Positions 26,521 through 34,194 of a stretch of DNA of 64,000 bases are shown here, piece by piece; within the stretch, counting starts at the first letter, position 1; each line of letters starts with the position of its first letter. The stretch is from Myroides odoratus DSM 2801 (GTDB taxonomy: Bacteria; Bacteroidota; Bacteroidia; Flavobacteriales; Flavobacteriaceae), in NCBI RefSeq assembly GCF_000243275.1, contig NZ_CM001437.1:800703-864702 (forward strand). Direction: 5' to 3'. The notes beneath the pieces are model-generated. The model had not been told where the DNA came from. It saw only the letters and a program-made list of their open reading frames with translations, and did no database searches. Made by a program: the position numbers and the translations under genes.

Positions 26521-27315
26521 TTATAAACCTGAATATTGACCACTTCCGACATCAGCGACATCGAATGTGATAGTTGTTGCAATTCCTTCTGCTGTACCTG
26601 GAGGATAGAAAGCTTTTAATTCTCCTGTTTCTAAATTCGTTGCGAAAAACTCTTGATTATTTTGAATTCTAACTCCATTGTATGTAATGATAGCTGGACC
26701 TACAATGCGAGGTGTTATTACTTTCAATGGCGCATCACCTTCAGGATCTCCATAAGGTGGTGTTGTATCCACAGTAAATACATTTATGTTTAAGGGGACG
26801 AGCATACCAATCGGGCATTCTATGGTGTTATTTCCGATTGAATTTGGTGGTAGATTTGTTCCTGATACAACATCGATAAACAACTTGGCAGATTCGTTAA
26901 TGTAATCTGAAGTAATATTTTCTACACTGTTAAATGCAGATGCTGTGTATTCTACGTAATCACTTCCAATGGCATTACCTTTTACTTTGAAAAGGTTTCC
27001 ATCTAAAGTGGTTTTGCTGATTTCTCCATTTTGCACTGAGTTACTCACATAACGAATAACTTGACCATTATTGGTCAATGTTGCTATTGTTGCTGTACCA
27101 GATGGACGCAAAATGTTATCCACATTTATTCCTGGTCCAAGTACTTTAATTCCCGCAATAGGCCGACCAAATTCATGGCGATAACTTGGAGTAGAATTCG
27201 ATAATTCTACTCTCGTTATATTGACTGTTTGCCCAACTACAACACGTATTCTAACGTCTCCAATTCGTTCAGGAGGTATATTCGAATTTGTTGCAACTAT
27301 TTTAAGTTCTGACAT
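26521..27315 (-). CDS. Appendage protein with two cadherin-like/PPY modules
   Basis: 264 residues made of two related beta modules. Module one (about 10-125) starts NIPPERIGDVRIRVVVGQTV and carries STPSYRHEFGRPIAGIKVLG. Module two (about 150-264) starts NLPPNSIGNNTIECPIGMLV and carries DTTPPYGDPEGDAPLKVITP. The DPEGD signature with following lipophilic strands is seen in extracellular Ig/cadherin-like repeats of Bacteroidota phages and surface proteins. It probably decorates the tail or head and helps host contact. It shares the N-terminal MSELK with its downstream neighbour, suggesting a common virion attachment segment. Confidence 0.6.
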   Translation of the reverse strand: MSELKIVATNSNIPPERIGDVRIRVVVGQTVNITRVELSNSTPSYRHEFGRPIAGIKVLGPGINVDNILRPSGTATIATLTNNGQVIRYVSNSVQNGEISKTTLDGNLFKVKGNAIGSDYVEYTASAFNSVENITSDYINESAKLFIDVVSGTNLPPNSIGNNTIECPIGMLVPLNINVFTVDTTPPYGDPEGDAPLKVITPRIVGPAIITYNGVRIQNNQEFFATNLETGELKAFYPPGTAEGIATTITFDVADVGSGQYSGL

Positions 27316-27325
27316 AATTTACCTT

Positions 27326-30265
27326 TTAAAACATCCAAGGATTGAAATAAGCAACTCTCTCGTTGACAGAATAACCAAATACTCGGTTTACGCTACTTGT
27401 TGCATTATGGGCCATTAAAGCACCTTTATTAAACGTATGGAATATCTTTCCGTTGTTTATTTCATAAACTAAAGCTTCTAATTCTTTAGATATATGTCCA
27501 GAATAATATCCTTTAAGTAATATTGATTTCATATCACCTAGTAAAATACCTAATACTGCTGTATTTCCAACATTTAGCTGTTCTGAGTTAGAAGTATCAT
27601 TCCATTTTCGCCACTGACCGTCGTTACCTAAATAAACAACAGTAGGTTCAGATACATTTAATATTTTTTGACTGCTTAATATCTCTCCAGAACCTGAACC
27701 GTAGTCAGAATTACTTAATTGTCCATGAGCTTTTTCTTCATTAAACACACTTATTCCAGAACCATATTTGGAAACCCAATCTTCAGAACCTGTTCCAGAA
27801 CCACCACCACTAATATTTTCTTGAATAAATTTCCAATTCGGAATATCCATGTCGCCAAATGAATGTTGTGTTTTATATGATTGAACATTCGAAAATTCTC
27901 CTTTACCGTCTGAAAACATCTCATACGCATTGCTACGTATAGAAGCTGACTTTCCATTTCCAATGATAAATAGTGGCGAATAATTATTGATTGTATTAGT
28001 TGTAGTGCTTAAAATAGGATCGTTATAACGTCCAGTTACAGTGCATCCGCGTTGGTTGTTTTGTAAAAAAGGACCTATTACGACTCCTTCCATTGCTGTA
28101 TTTACAGAATATGGGCCTAAAGCTAAACCATACGTACCAGTATTAGCACTAAGCTCCCCAATAGCTAAACCAGAATTCCCATCTGAATTAGCAGCTGTAC
28201 CAATGCCTATTGCGTTGTATTTTGTTGCTCCACTACCTCTACCAATTGCAATTGCTCCATCACGAGTAGCAAGTGAATCATAATTTCTAATTCTTAAACC
28301 TCCTTGTGGTGTATGCTCCCAAATAGAATCAGCTCCTTGGGCTATTTTTAATACAACATAATCGGATATTACTTTAGCTGTGACTGTTCTACTAACTGTA
28401 GCAGTACCTGTATTTAAATCTGCTAATGTAATCGCAGGATATGTAGTGTTTGTCGCTGATATTACATTATTTGCACTGATTTGAATATTGGTACCAGCTG
28501 TTAAGGTTTGAGTAGAAAAACCTTGAGCGGCTACCCAATCTCTATCGGCAAACATTTTCCAAGAGTTCTCAGTATTTTCCCCATCAAAAGTTTTGTACCA
28601 TAGTAAATCTTGACCTGATGCTTTATGTATATGAAAACCAGTTTGATTTGTATTATTAGATACTCGTTCCCAACGTATACCACCACCTACTGTACCATAA
28701 GGATACCCTATGTTACCTGCTAATGTTCTATATGCTAATAATCCTGTATCTTTCAATCGAGAAGTAGAATCTTGATAATCTCTTAAAGCTAATGAATCTA
28801 GTCTTATATTATTACCATCACTGATACTAATACTCCCCATAGAATTACCTAAAGTTAATGTTTGAATTTGGTTAGGTAAATTACCTGTATGATATACTTC
28901 TTTCCAATTTGTATAACCACCGTTATGTTTAGTTCTTATAGCTAATCTCCCGCCATCATTAGTATTATGGCCAATTTCATAATGCATTTGTAATGCCATA
29001 TTGGAAGATGTACCTTGAAAATGTATTAATCCACCATAACCAAAAAAAGCTCCATTAGTTAACCAACCGCCTGTACCATAAGAAGCAACCATACCACCTG
29101 TTTTGTCATTAAACCAAGTATTTGCATCCGCACTAGTACCACCAACTGCTCTTGATGATAAATTATCAAAGTTCCAAAATTTACTTTTTGCCCAATTATT
29201 TAAAACTTTCGCATTCCATAATTGATTAACTGTTGATGTTCCTTCGTTAATTATTAAATCGTTACCTGCAGTATAGGTTGTGTCTGTTGTAACATATCCT
29301 TGGTCGTTTTGAAGTTGTGAAAGTTTTGTTAGATTTCTACTATGCCAAATTCTATTCCATGTAGAACCATTAGTATCATTATTAACTCTAAAATACATTT
29401 CATTACCATCTAGAGTATTGTATATTTGACTAATGTAATTTATACTACCTGATTGAAAATATCTCTGAGATAAAAAACCACCTTGGTTAGTTGGTTTATT
29501 TGTCGACCCTGAGTGAACGTATGCCTCATATGAACCGATTAGATTATCATTTAAATTATGCGAACTTGATGATAAACTTAGTGTTGCTTTTGGGTTATAT
29601 ACTAGATATAATCCCGCGTGATCTCCTCTGTCATAAGCTTGTTTCCATTGACTTGAATCACCGTGGATTGAACTTCTAATGAAACCATCTCCAGAAAATA
29701 CTGTTTGGTTATCTGTAATTTGACAACCTAATGGTCTTATAACAACTCCTACAGTTGATGAAGAACCTAAAGAATTATTTGCTAATATAGTTCCATGTTG
29801 TCCTTTAGATAAGAAAGTAACACCACTGTTGTTAATCATCTGAGTAGCAGTTGAGAAGTCTAATACTCCAGACATTGTATCTCCAATCTTCTTTACAAAT
29901 GTATTATCATCTGTAAAGACAACACTAGCATTTGCAAGATCCGATTTTAGTATATATCTAAATCCTGGAGTTCCATTCATTGAAACGGGAGCCATGAATA
30001 CTGTGCCTTGTAATTGGTTTTTTAAAGACACAACCAAACTGCGATTGTTATAATCTAAGCTTTCAGTATTCAGGTTAAATATAGACGGAAATGCGATTGA
30101 TAAGCCAGGGATATATGACTCCTTACTTGCTGTACTAATTGTACCAAGTTCACGTTTAAATAAATTGCCATCAGTTTGTACAATAGCAGAAAGACTACTA
30201 TTTGAAATTGGCAAATTCTCAATAGTAGCTGTACCTTCTATTACTACATTATCGCCTATTTTCAT
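27326..30265 (-). CDS. Main tail fibre / receptor-binding protein with pyocin-knob and YadA-like head repeats
   Basis: 979 residues. The N-terminal part (MKIGDNVVIEGTATIENLPI) is a virion-binding region similar to MRIGDVLNL in the next gene. At least three knob-like units follow, each ending in W..IWHSRNL, W.EVYHTGNL or WKMFADRDW, which are pyocin-knob signatures near residues 305, 460 and 570. Residues about 640-730 hold YadA-head-like repeats (AIAIGRGSG, AIGIGTAA, GLAIGELSA, GLALGPYS), which form trimeric left-handed beta-rolls in adhesins. A Gly/Ser linker (SGGGSGTGSE) near residue 835 precedes the C-terminal domain. It likely trimerises and binds the host surface. Confidence 0.75.
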   Translation of the reverse strand: MKIGDNVVIEGTATIENLPISNSSLSAIVQTDGNLFKRELGTISTASKESYIPGLSIAFPSIFNLNTESLDYNNRSLVVSLKNQLQGTVFMAPVSMNGTPGFRYILKSDLANASVVFTDDNTFVKKIGDTMSGVLDFSTATQMINNSGVTFLSKGQHGTILANNSLGSSSTVGVVIRPLGCQITDNQTVFSGDGFIRSSIHGDSSQWKQAYDRGDHAGLYLVYNPKATLSLSSSSHNLNDNLIGSYEAYVHSGSTNKPTNQGGFLSQRYFQSGSINYISQIYNTLDGNEMYFRVNNDTNGSTWNRIWHSRNLTKLSQLQNDQGYVTTDTTYTAGNDLIINEGTSTVNQLWNAKVLNNWAKSKFWNFDNLSSRAVGGTSADANTWFNDKTGGMVASYGTGGWLTNGAFFGYGGLIHFQGTSSNMALQMHYEIGHNTNDGGRLAIRTKHNGGYTNWKEVYHTGNLPNQIQTLTLGNSMGSISISDGNNIRLDSLALRDYQDSTSRLKDTGLLAYRTLAGNIGYPYGTVGGGIRWERVSNNTNQTGFHIHKASGQDLLWYKTFDGENTENSWKMFADRDWVAAQGFSTQTLTAGTNIQISANNVISATNTTYPAITLADLNTGTATVSRTVTAKVISDYVVLKIAQGADSIWEHTPQGGLRIRNYDSLATRDGAIAIGRGSGATKYNAIGIGTAANSDGNSGLAIGELSANTGTYGLALGPYSVNTAMEGVVIGPFLQNNQRGCTVTGRYNDPILSTTTNTINNYSPLFIIGNGKSASIRSNAYEMFSDGKGEFSNVQSYKTQHSFGDMDIPNWKFIQENISGGGSGTGSEDWVSKYGSGISVFNEEKAHGQLSNSDYGSGSGEILSSQKILNVSEPTVVYLGNDGQWRKWNDTSNSEQLNVGNTAVLGILLGDMKSILLKGYYSGHISKELEALVYEINNGKIFHTFNKGALMAHNATSSVNRVFGYSVNERVAYFNPWMF

Positions 30266-30268
30266 CTA

Positions 30269-31471
30269 TTAACCTTTTGGAATGATTACTACCTTAACTT
30301 TATTTAAACCTGGAGGTCTTCCAAATGATACCAAAATTTGAGTATTACTAATAATTTGATAATCTACTAAGTATTTTATTTTAGCAGGCATTTCAAAAAA
30401 ATCTGCAATTAAATCTTCTGTATTAAGTCCGTGTTCAATTGTAAACTTGTTATTTGTTGTGTCTCCAAAAACAACAACATATCCCTTATTTGCAGAAGCA
30501 TCTACAACCGCTTTCACCTTTTCAGGCGTCATCATTGTAGTATTATCTTCACCTGCCAAAGCCTCTGCTGTAGTTGAAATCCTAGCAATACCTGTACGTG
30601 TTTCAGTAGCAGTTCTTGCAGATAATCCAGCAGGAGTAATTGCCTTATTGTTATTATTTCCTGCTTGAACTTCTGCATTTGTTGCAAGCATAACCATACC
30701 AAGAATGGTAGTTGTTGCTTGATCTGCATTAGTTTGCAAGAAGATATAATCATTCGCGTTAGTATTGCTTGGATTGTCTTTGTTGGCTACGATTACATCA
30801 CCAACTTGAAAAGGCACACCTTGAATAGAACCTGCTACCGTTACATACCAAAAATCAGCTTTCTTAGTATTTGCTCCACCTGGGAAATTTGTATTTGTAG
30901 CAGCATCATAACCGCCTATCAATTTACCTAATCCAGCAATTGAAGCATCAACATAAGCCTTTACAGCCCCACTTGTTACAAGTGAAGTTCCATTGGCACC
31001 TGATAAGTCATTTGCATTTATAATTGGAATAGCAGAAGATACCCCAGTTCCTGTAGCAGCTCGTCCAATTACAGTCATTGTTGGAATATCATTTATCTTC
31101 GCAAATGTGACATTCTTGTCTGTAATTTTAACCGTGGTTACAGCGCTATTAGCCAATTTAGCAGTCGTAACACCTAAGTCTTTAAGTCTAACAACACCAC
31201 CACCGATTTCGATACCTGCATTATCTAAATTTAGGTTGATTGTTGCTACACCATCAGCTTGAGCAACATTGATACCTCCGTCTGTGTTTTCTACTTTGTC
31301 TAGTGTGCCTAGTTTTACCCATTTGGTTCCCTCCCAATACTTAACTGCTTTTTCAGTAGTATTGTAATATATTTGGCTCTCAACAGGATTAGCTGGTGGT
31401 TGAGGGCGAGGATCTAGCGGCACATTAATTATTGCATGCTGATCTAAATTTAATACGTCTCCTATTCTCAT
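30269..31471 (-). CDS. Tail fibre protein with T4-gp53-like repeats
   Basis: 400 residues. It begins MRIGDVLNLDQHAIINVPLD followed by SQIYYNTTEKAVKYWEGTKW, a standard anchor region of Bacteroidota tail fibres. A middle stretch VTTAKLANSAVTTVKITDKN is a phage fibre repeat; so is TRTGIARISTTAEALAGEDN followed by MMTPEKVKAVVD near residue 290. The C-terminal 70 residues (KFTIEHGLNTEDLIADFFEM ... ILVSFGRPPGLNKVKVV) match the C-terminus of the 143-residue neighbour, so the two share a terminal domain. It probably pairs with the 979-residue fibre. Confidence 0.7.
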   Translation of the reverse strand: MRIGDVLNLDQHAIINVPLDPRPQPPANPVESQIYYNTTEKAVKYWEGTKWVKLGTLDKVENTDGGINVAQADGVATINLNLDNAGIEIGGGVVRLKDLGVTTAKLANSAVTTVKITDKNVTFAKINDIPTMTVIGRAATGTGVSSAIPIINANDLSGANGTSLVTSGAVKAYVDASIAGLGKLIGGYDAATNTNFPGGANTKKADFWYVTVAGSIQGVPFQVGDVIVANKDNPSNTNANDYIFLQTNADQATTTILGMVMLATNAEVQAGNNNNKAITPAGLSARTATETRTGIARISTTAEALAGEDNTTMMTPEKVKAVVDASANKGYVVVFGDTTNNKFTIEHGLNTEDLIADFFEMPAKIKYLVDYQIISNTQILVSFGRPPGLNKVKVVIIPKG

Positions 31472-31473
31472 TC

Positions 31474-31905
31474 TTACTTGATTAATACAATTCCAGTTTG
31501 AGGCCTTCCGAACTTGACAATTATTGTATTTAAATCTTCTTCGTAATGTATAGTGGTTAAAACTTTTTCTGTTCCAATGATAGGGATTGCTTCTACGTAT
31601 CGACCAAGGTTATGAGGTATAACTACCTCTGAAAGATTGCTAAACTGATACGTCTTTCCTCCTACGTCTTTTACTGTAGCGAACTTATCAACTCCATTTT
31701 CTCCATCATTAATCAAATCAGAAGTTTTCTTTGGCACTTCAAAGTCAATTTCAACTTCTTGCTTAATTACTTCTGATAAACTCTTGACAGAAAAGGTCTT
31801 GGTTTGAAGAACTTTTTTATTAGCAGCATCAGTACCAATAAGATAGTCCTCAATCGTTACATTGTAATCCTCTGGGTAAACATCCTTATTACTAATCTTT
31901 GCCAT
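31474..31905 (-). CDS. Short tail fibre / fibre base protein
   Basis: 143 residues. The N-terminal half includes IEDYLIGTDAANKKVLQTKT, a segment common at the start of fibre proteins in Bacteroidota phages, and DLINDGENGVDKFATVKDVG. The C-terminal half (YQFSNLSEVVIPHNLGRYVE ... TIIVKFGRPQTGIVLIK) has the same terminal module as the 400-residue fibre protein (I.H.L ... I.V.FGRP.. G.V). It is the first gene of the fibre unit and has its own late promoter 28 bp upstream. It may link the fibres to the tail. Confidence 0.6.
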   Translation of the reverse strand: MAKISNKDVYPEDYNVTIEDYLIGTDAANKKVLQTKTFSVKSLSEVIKQEVEIDFEVPKKTSDLINDGENGVDKFATVKDVGGKTYQFSNLSEVVIPHNLGRYVEAIPIIGTEKVLTTIHYEEDLNTIIVKFGRPQTGIVLIK

Positions 31906-31932
31906 TATAAATAAAATCTATCGTAATCAATT

Positions 31933-31984
31933 CAAAGATAGAAAAAAATTATACAATTGTCATATATTTGTTACGTAATGATTA
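31933..31984 (-). promoter_or_regulatory. Phage late promoter (tail-fibre unit), divergent with a winged-helix gene
   Basis: TATCTTTG lies at 31940-31933 on the minus strand, 28 bp before the start at 31905. Upstream it carries AATTGTATAA and TAATCATTACGTAA, both matching the promoter at 23731-23786. The same stretch is the 5' region of the plus-strand winged-helix gene at 32007, so a shared operator is likely. Confidence 0.6.
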
Positions 31985-32006
31985 CACAAAACAGAAAAAA
32001 AACACC

Positions 32007-32585
32007 ATGAGCAAGAGAATAGAATTGATGATCAAACTTCCTCCATTGGCTAAAAAAAGAATGGAAAACGACAAAACGAAAATTGTTGAGGCATTTTTTA
32101 AAGGGAATGAAGCAGAAGCCTATACGAAATTACAATTCGCTAGGATATACAAAGGGTATGATTTACTTGAGGACTTTGGATATGTTCGACATGCTATTCA
32201 AAGAAAGTACGATATCAGCGTAACGCTACTTGAAACTATCTTATACTTGGTTCCGAAAAACTACTTCATGGTGGATGACCTAAGAGAAATTACTCAAATT
32301 CGCTACACCTATAAAAAAGTTGATACTTTAATCCGATTGGGGTATGTAACTCGCGCAGCTAAGGGAGGAAATAAAAATGAACACCTTTATACAGCAACAG
32401 CCAAAGCACGTCAAATTTGCCAAGAAATGCACGAAATGTTAGCAGGGGAGATTCCTATTCCAGAAGAACTTTATAACACAAAAGAAGCTTCTAAAAGCGA
32501 TTTAATAAAGGCTGAAATCATTAAAAAATTAAATAAAAAAGAAAAGCCCAAAACAGTGAAATTGCTTTGGGCTAGGAAAGCTTAA
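32007..32585 (+). CDS. Winged-helix phage protein, candidate late-gene regulator
   Basis: 192 residues from the ATG at 32007; the alternative TTG at 31968 lies within the divergent promoter. Residues about 60-130 look like a winged helix: DISVTLLETILYLVPKNYFM, then VDDLREITQIRYTYKKVDTL as the recognition region, a wing (GYVTRAAKGGNKNEHLYTAT) and a helix ARQICQEMHEML. The tail is basic (EIIKKLNKKEKPKTVKLLWA). It is the only plus-strand gene in the late region and is divergent from the tail-fibre unit. A repeated element in its promoter also occurs before the terminase unit, so it may regulate late promoters. The 3' end overlaps the convergent membrane-protein gene by 14 bp. Confidence 0.55.
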   Translation: MSKRIELMIKLPPLAKKRMENDKTKIVEAFFKGNEAEAYTKLQFARIYKGYDLLEDFGYVRHAIQRKYDISVTLLETILYLVPKNYFMVDDLREITQIRYTYKKVDTLIRLGYVTRAAKGGNKNEHLYTATAKARQICQEMHEMLAGEIPIPEELYNTKEASKSDLIKAEIIKKLNKKEKPKTVKLLWARKA

Positions 32586-33165
32586 TAGTGTATTCTACTG
32601 GCTTCATAAGACAATGAAATTTATCATTAATAACTAACTCTTGTCTATAGTTTTCATTGTTTTTATCCTTGAAATAAAAAACAATTTTACCTAATTTATT
32701 TTTTGACACCAAATTTCTTGATTTTATATCTGATAACTCAAAATCAATAGAGTGCCTAGTACTAAATAAAGTATGATCTATTTCGATTTCTATTAAAATA
32801 GTTGTTCCTACATTAACAATAGTGTTTTCATATATTAGATTAGAAATTATTCTATAATCATTATGTAAATCAGTATCAAACTTGAAGTCTATTAGCAAAT
32901 TATCTTCTACTTCTAGTTTTATTTCAGTTCGATAAACATTTCTAAAATTATTTGACATCATACCTGAAAAGTCAACTAACTTTAAAAAAGGTTTATTGTT
33001 ATCTCTGAATTTTTTAATCTCAAGATTTGTTATCTTCTGCTGCTCAACTAATGTTTTATTTTGAGCCTTTAAAGTTCTCCATAAAAATACAATAGATACT
33101 ATTGCGCCTAAGCTACTTATTGCTTGAATCCAATTAGGAACTATTTTCCAATCAATTTCACACAT
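32572..33165 (-). CDS. Membrane-anchored protein of unknown function (possible accessory gene)
   Basis: 197 residues. A single N-terminal membrane segment (WIQAISSLGAIVSIVFLWRT) follows a short leader. Next come a helical stretch (NKTLVEQQKITNLEIKKFRD) and a beta-rich domain of about 130 residues with no recognised family. The layout resembles small membrane-linked accessory proteins often carried by prophages. Superinfection exclusion is one possible role, but nothing in the sequence proves it. It overlaps the convergent winged-helix gene by 14 bp, so the two transcripts are complementary at their 3' ends. Confidence 0.5.
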   Translation of the reverse strand: MCEIDWKIVPNWIQAISSLGAIVSIVFLWRTLKAQNKTLVEQQKITNLEIKKFRDNNKPFLKLVDFSGMMSNNFRNVYRTEIKLEVEDNLLIDFKFDTDLHNDYRIISNLIYENTIVNVGTTILIEIEIDHTLFSTRHSIDFELSDIKSRNLVSKNKLGKIVFYFKDKNNENYRQELVINDKFHCLMKPVEYTIKLS

Positions 33166-33174
33166 AGGATAAAA

Positions 33175-33453
33175 TTATGAAGACACTGTGTTGATTACTG
33201 CTTCTTCTGGTGTTCTACCTATTTCATTCAAAAATAAACAATGAACACCACCTATATTAGTAGTCATCTGAACAGCTACTGATACTTGAAAAGGTTTGTC
33301 ATCTCTATAACTAATTCCTTCTAATATACATTTTCTTACTTTATTATTTCCAAAACAAACATAATACGTTTCCCCAATAACTAAATCAAAAGTTTTTCTT
33401 AAACTAATATGTATAGGTTTTACATCTTTACTAACTTTAATTATTTTATGCAT
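33175..33453 (-). CDS. Conserved small phage protein
   Basis: 92 residues: a beta-strand N-terminal part (IISLRKTFDLVIGETYYVCF-like segments, KCILEGISYRDDKPFQVSV) and a C-terminal LFLNEIGRTPEEAVINTVSS. The IGrTPEEAv.N ending is seen in short proteins of many Bacteroidota phages and mobile elements; function is not known. It is 9 bp upstream of the membrane-protein gene and has its own TATTTTTG box 30 bp before the start. Strand content suggests a small OB- or SH3-like fold, but this is a guess. Confidence 0.5.
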   Translation of the reverse strand: MHKIIKVSKDVKPIHISLRKTFDLVIGETYYVCFGNNKVRKCILEGISYRDDKPFQVSVAVQMTTNIGGVHCLFLNEIGRTPEEAVINTVSS

Positions 33454-33482
33454 GTTATATATTTTTATACACGCAAGATAAT

Positions 33483-33490
33483 CAAAAATA
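33483..33490 (-). promoter_or_regulatory. Promoter -7 box
   Basis: TATTTTTG on the minus strand (33490-33483) fits TAnnTTTG and lies 30 bp before the start codon at 33453, the same spacing as the late promoters. Confidence 0.4.
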
Positions 33491-33575
33491 ATAAAAGGTA
33501 AATCTAATTTGAATTAGTGTAAAAGTTAGGTTATTCTATTCCATTTTGAATAATCTAACTTATTAAAAAAATATT

Positions 33576-33583
33576 TATCTTTG
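33576..33583 (+). promoter_or_regulatory. Promoter -7 box for the 43-residue membrane protein
   Basis: TATCTTTG on the plus strand, about 100 bp upstream of the small ORF at 33684. It is identical to the late-promoter box. The expected -33 TTG is not at the usual distance. Confidence 0.45.
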
Positions 33584-33633
33584 ATATGTAGTTACTGGTT
33601 TTCCATAAATAAGATAAGTTGCTAAAAATCAGT

Positions 33634-33668
33634 AAAAAAAAAGCACCAGACTTCGAAATATGGTGCTT
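33634..33668 (-). terminator. Intrinsic terminator (minus strand)
   Basis: AAGCACCA at 33641-33648 pairs with TGGTGCTT at 33661-33668. On the minus strand it is followed by a U run. It would end transcription coming from the GroES-like and exonuclease genes, and lies 15 bp before the plus-strand small ORF. Confidence 0.7.
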
Positions 33669-33683
33669 AAAATTCCAATATAA

Positions 33684-33815
33684 ATGGAGAAGTTTTTATT
33701 ATTATTAACTGTCGTGCTCAAGGAGCATGGGCAGAAAGGAACATTAGTGCCGTTCCTCTTAGGTTTTAGTTTTGCACTTCTTGTTGTTGTATATATGTTT
33801 ATCAAAACACTATAA
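33684..33815 (+). CDS. 43-residue single-pass membrane protein
   Basis: ATG at 33684 to TAA at 33813-33815 gives MEKFLLLLTVVLKEHGQKGT, then a hydrophobic stretch (VPFLLGFSFALLVVVYMF) and IKTL. The chain has an amphipathic start and one membrane helix. Three things support a real gene: a perfect TATCTTTG box upstream on the same strand; a 13-bp hairpin just downstream that contains U-G pairs valid only in the plus-strand RNA; and its place in a gap of nearly 500 bp that would otherwise be empty. It could be an antiholin, a small toxin or a membrane regulator. No family is recognised. Confidence 0.5.
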   Translation: MEKFLLLLTVVLKEHGQKGTLVPFLLGFSFALLVVVYMFIKTL

Positions 33816-33827
33816 AAAACAACTATT

Positions 33828-33859
33828 TAAAAGTCAGTAGTTAGAGCTGCTGGCTTTTA
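33828..33859 (+). terminator. Intrinsic terminator (plus strand)
   Basis: TAAAAGTCAGTAG pairs with CTGCTGGCTTTTA around a 6-base loop (TTAGAG). Two of the 13 pairs are U-G and would be C-A mismatches in the opposite strand, so the structure is selected on plus-strand RNA. It ends in a short U run. Confidence 0.7.
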
Positions 33860-33936
33860 TCCTTCCATGTGTTTACAAAAGTACAAACTTTTTTGTAAAT
33901 TATCAAATTTTATAATTTGATAATTTTTAATTTTTT

Positions 33937-34191
33937 TTACAAAACAAACTCAACATCATCTTTTTCTCTCAAAACAAGATGTTCAATACCATCAATTACC
34001 ATTTGTAATCCATCCGAATATTTAAACTTTCGTACGCAATCACCTGATTTAATATACTTCACTTTTACGCCAACTTCAACTACTTTGTATTCATTTTCGC
34101 TTTGGTAGTTTGTAGGTAAGATTAAGCCACTTTCTGTTTGCTTTTCTTCTACTATGCGAGTGCATAAAATTCTATCTCCTAATAGCTGCAT
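33937..34191 (-). CDS. Phage co-chaperonin (GroES-like)
   Basis: 84 residues that follow the GroES pattern along the whole chain: QLLGDRILCTRIVEEKQTES, mobile-loop region TESGLILP, YKVVEVG, IKSGDCVRKFKYSDGLQMVI and the ending DGIEHLVLREKDDVEFVL. GroES is about 95 residues; the shortfall is in the central loop. It is expected to pair with host GroEL and help fold virion proteins, as T4 gp31 and other viral co-chaperonins do. The SGL in the mobile loop replaces the IVL/SGIV of host GroES. It lies 3 bp after the exonuclease gene and is a second GroES-fold protein besides 23112-23705. Confidence 0.75.
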   Translation of the reverse strand: MQLLGDRILCTRIVEEKQTESGLILPTNYQSENEYKVVEVGVKVKYIKSGDCVRKFKYSDGLQMVIDGIEHLVLREKDDVEFVL

Positions 34192-34194
34192 AGT

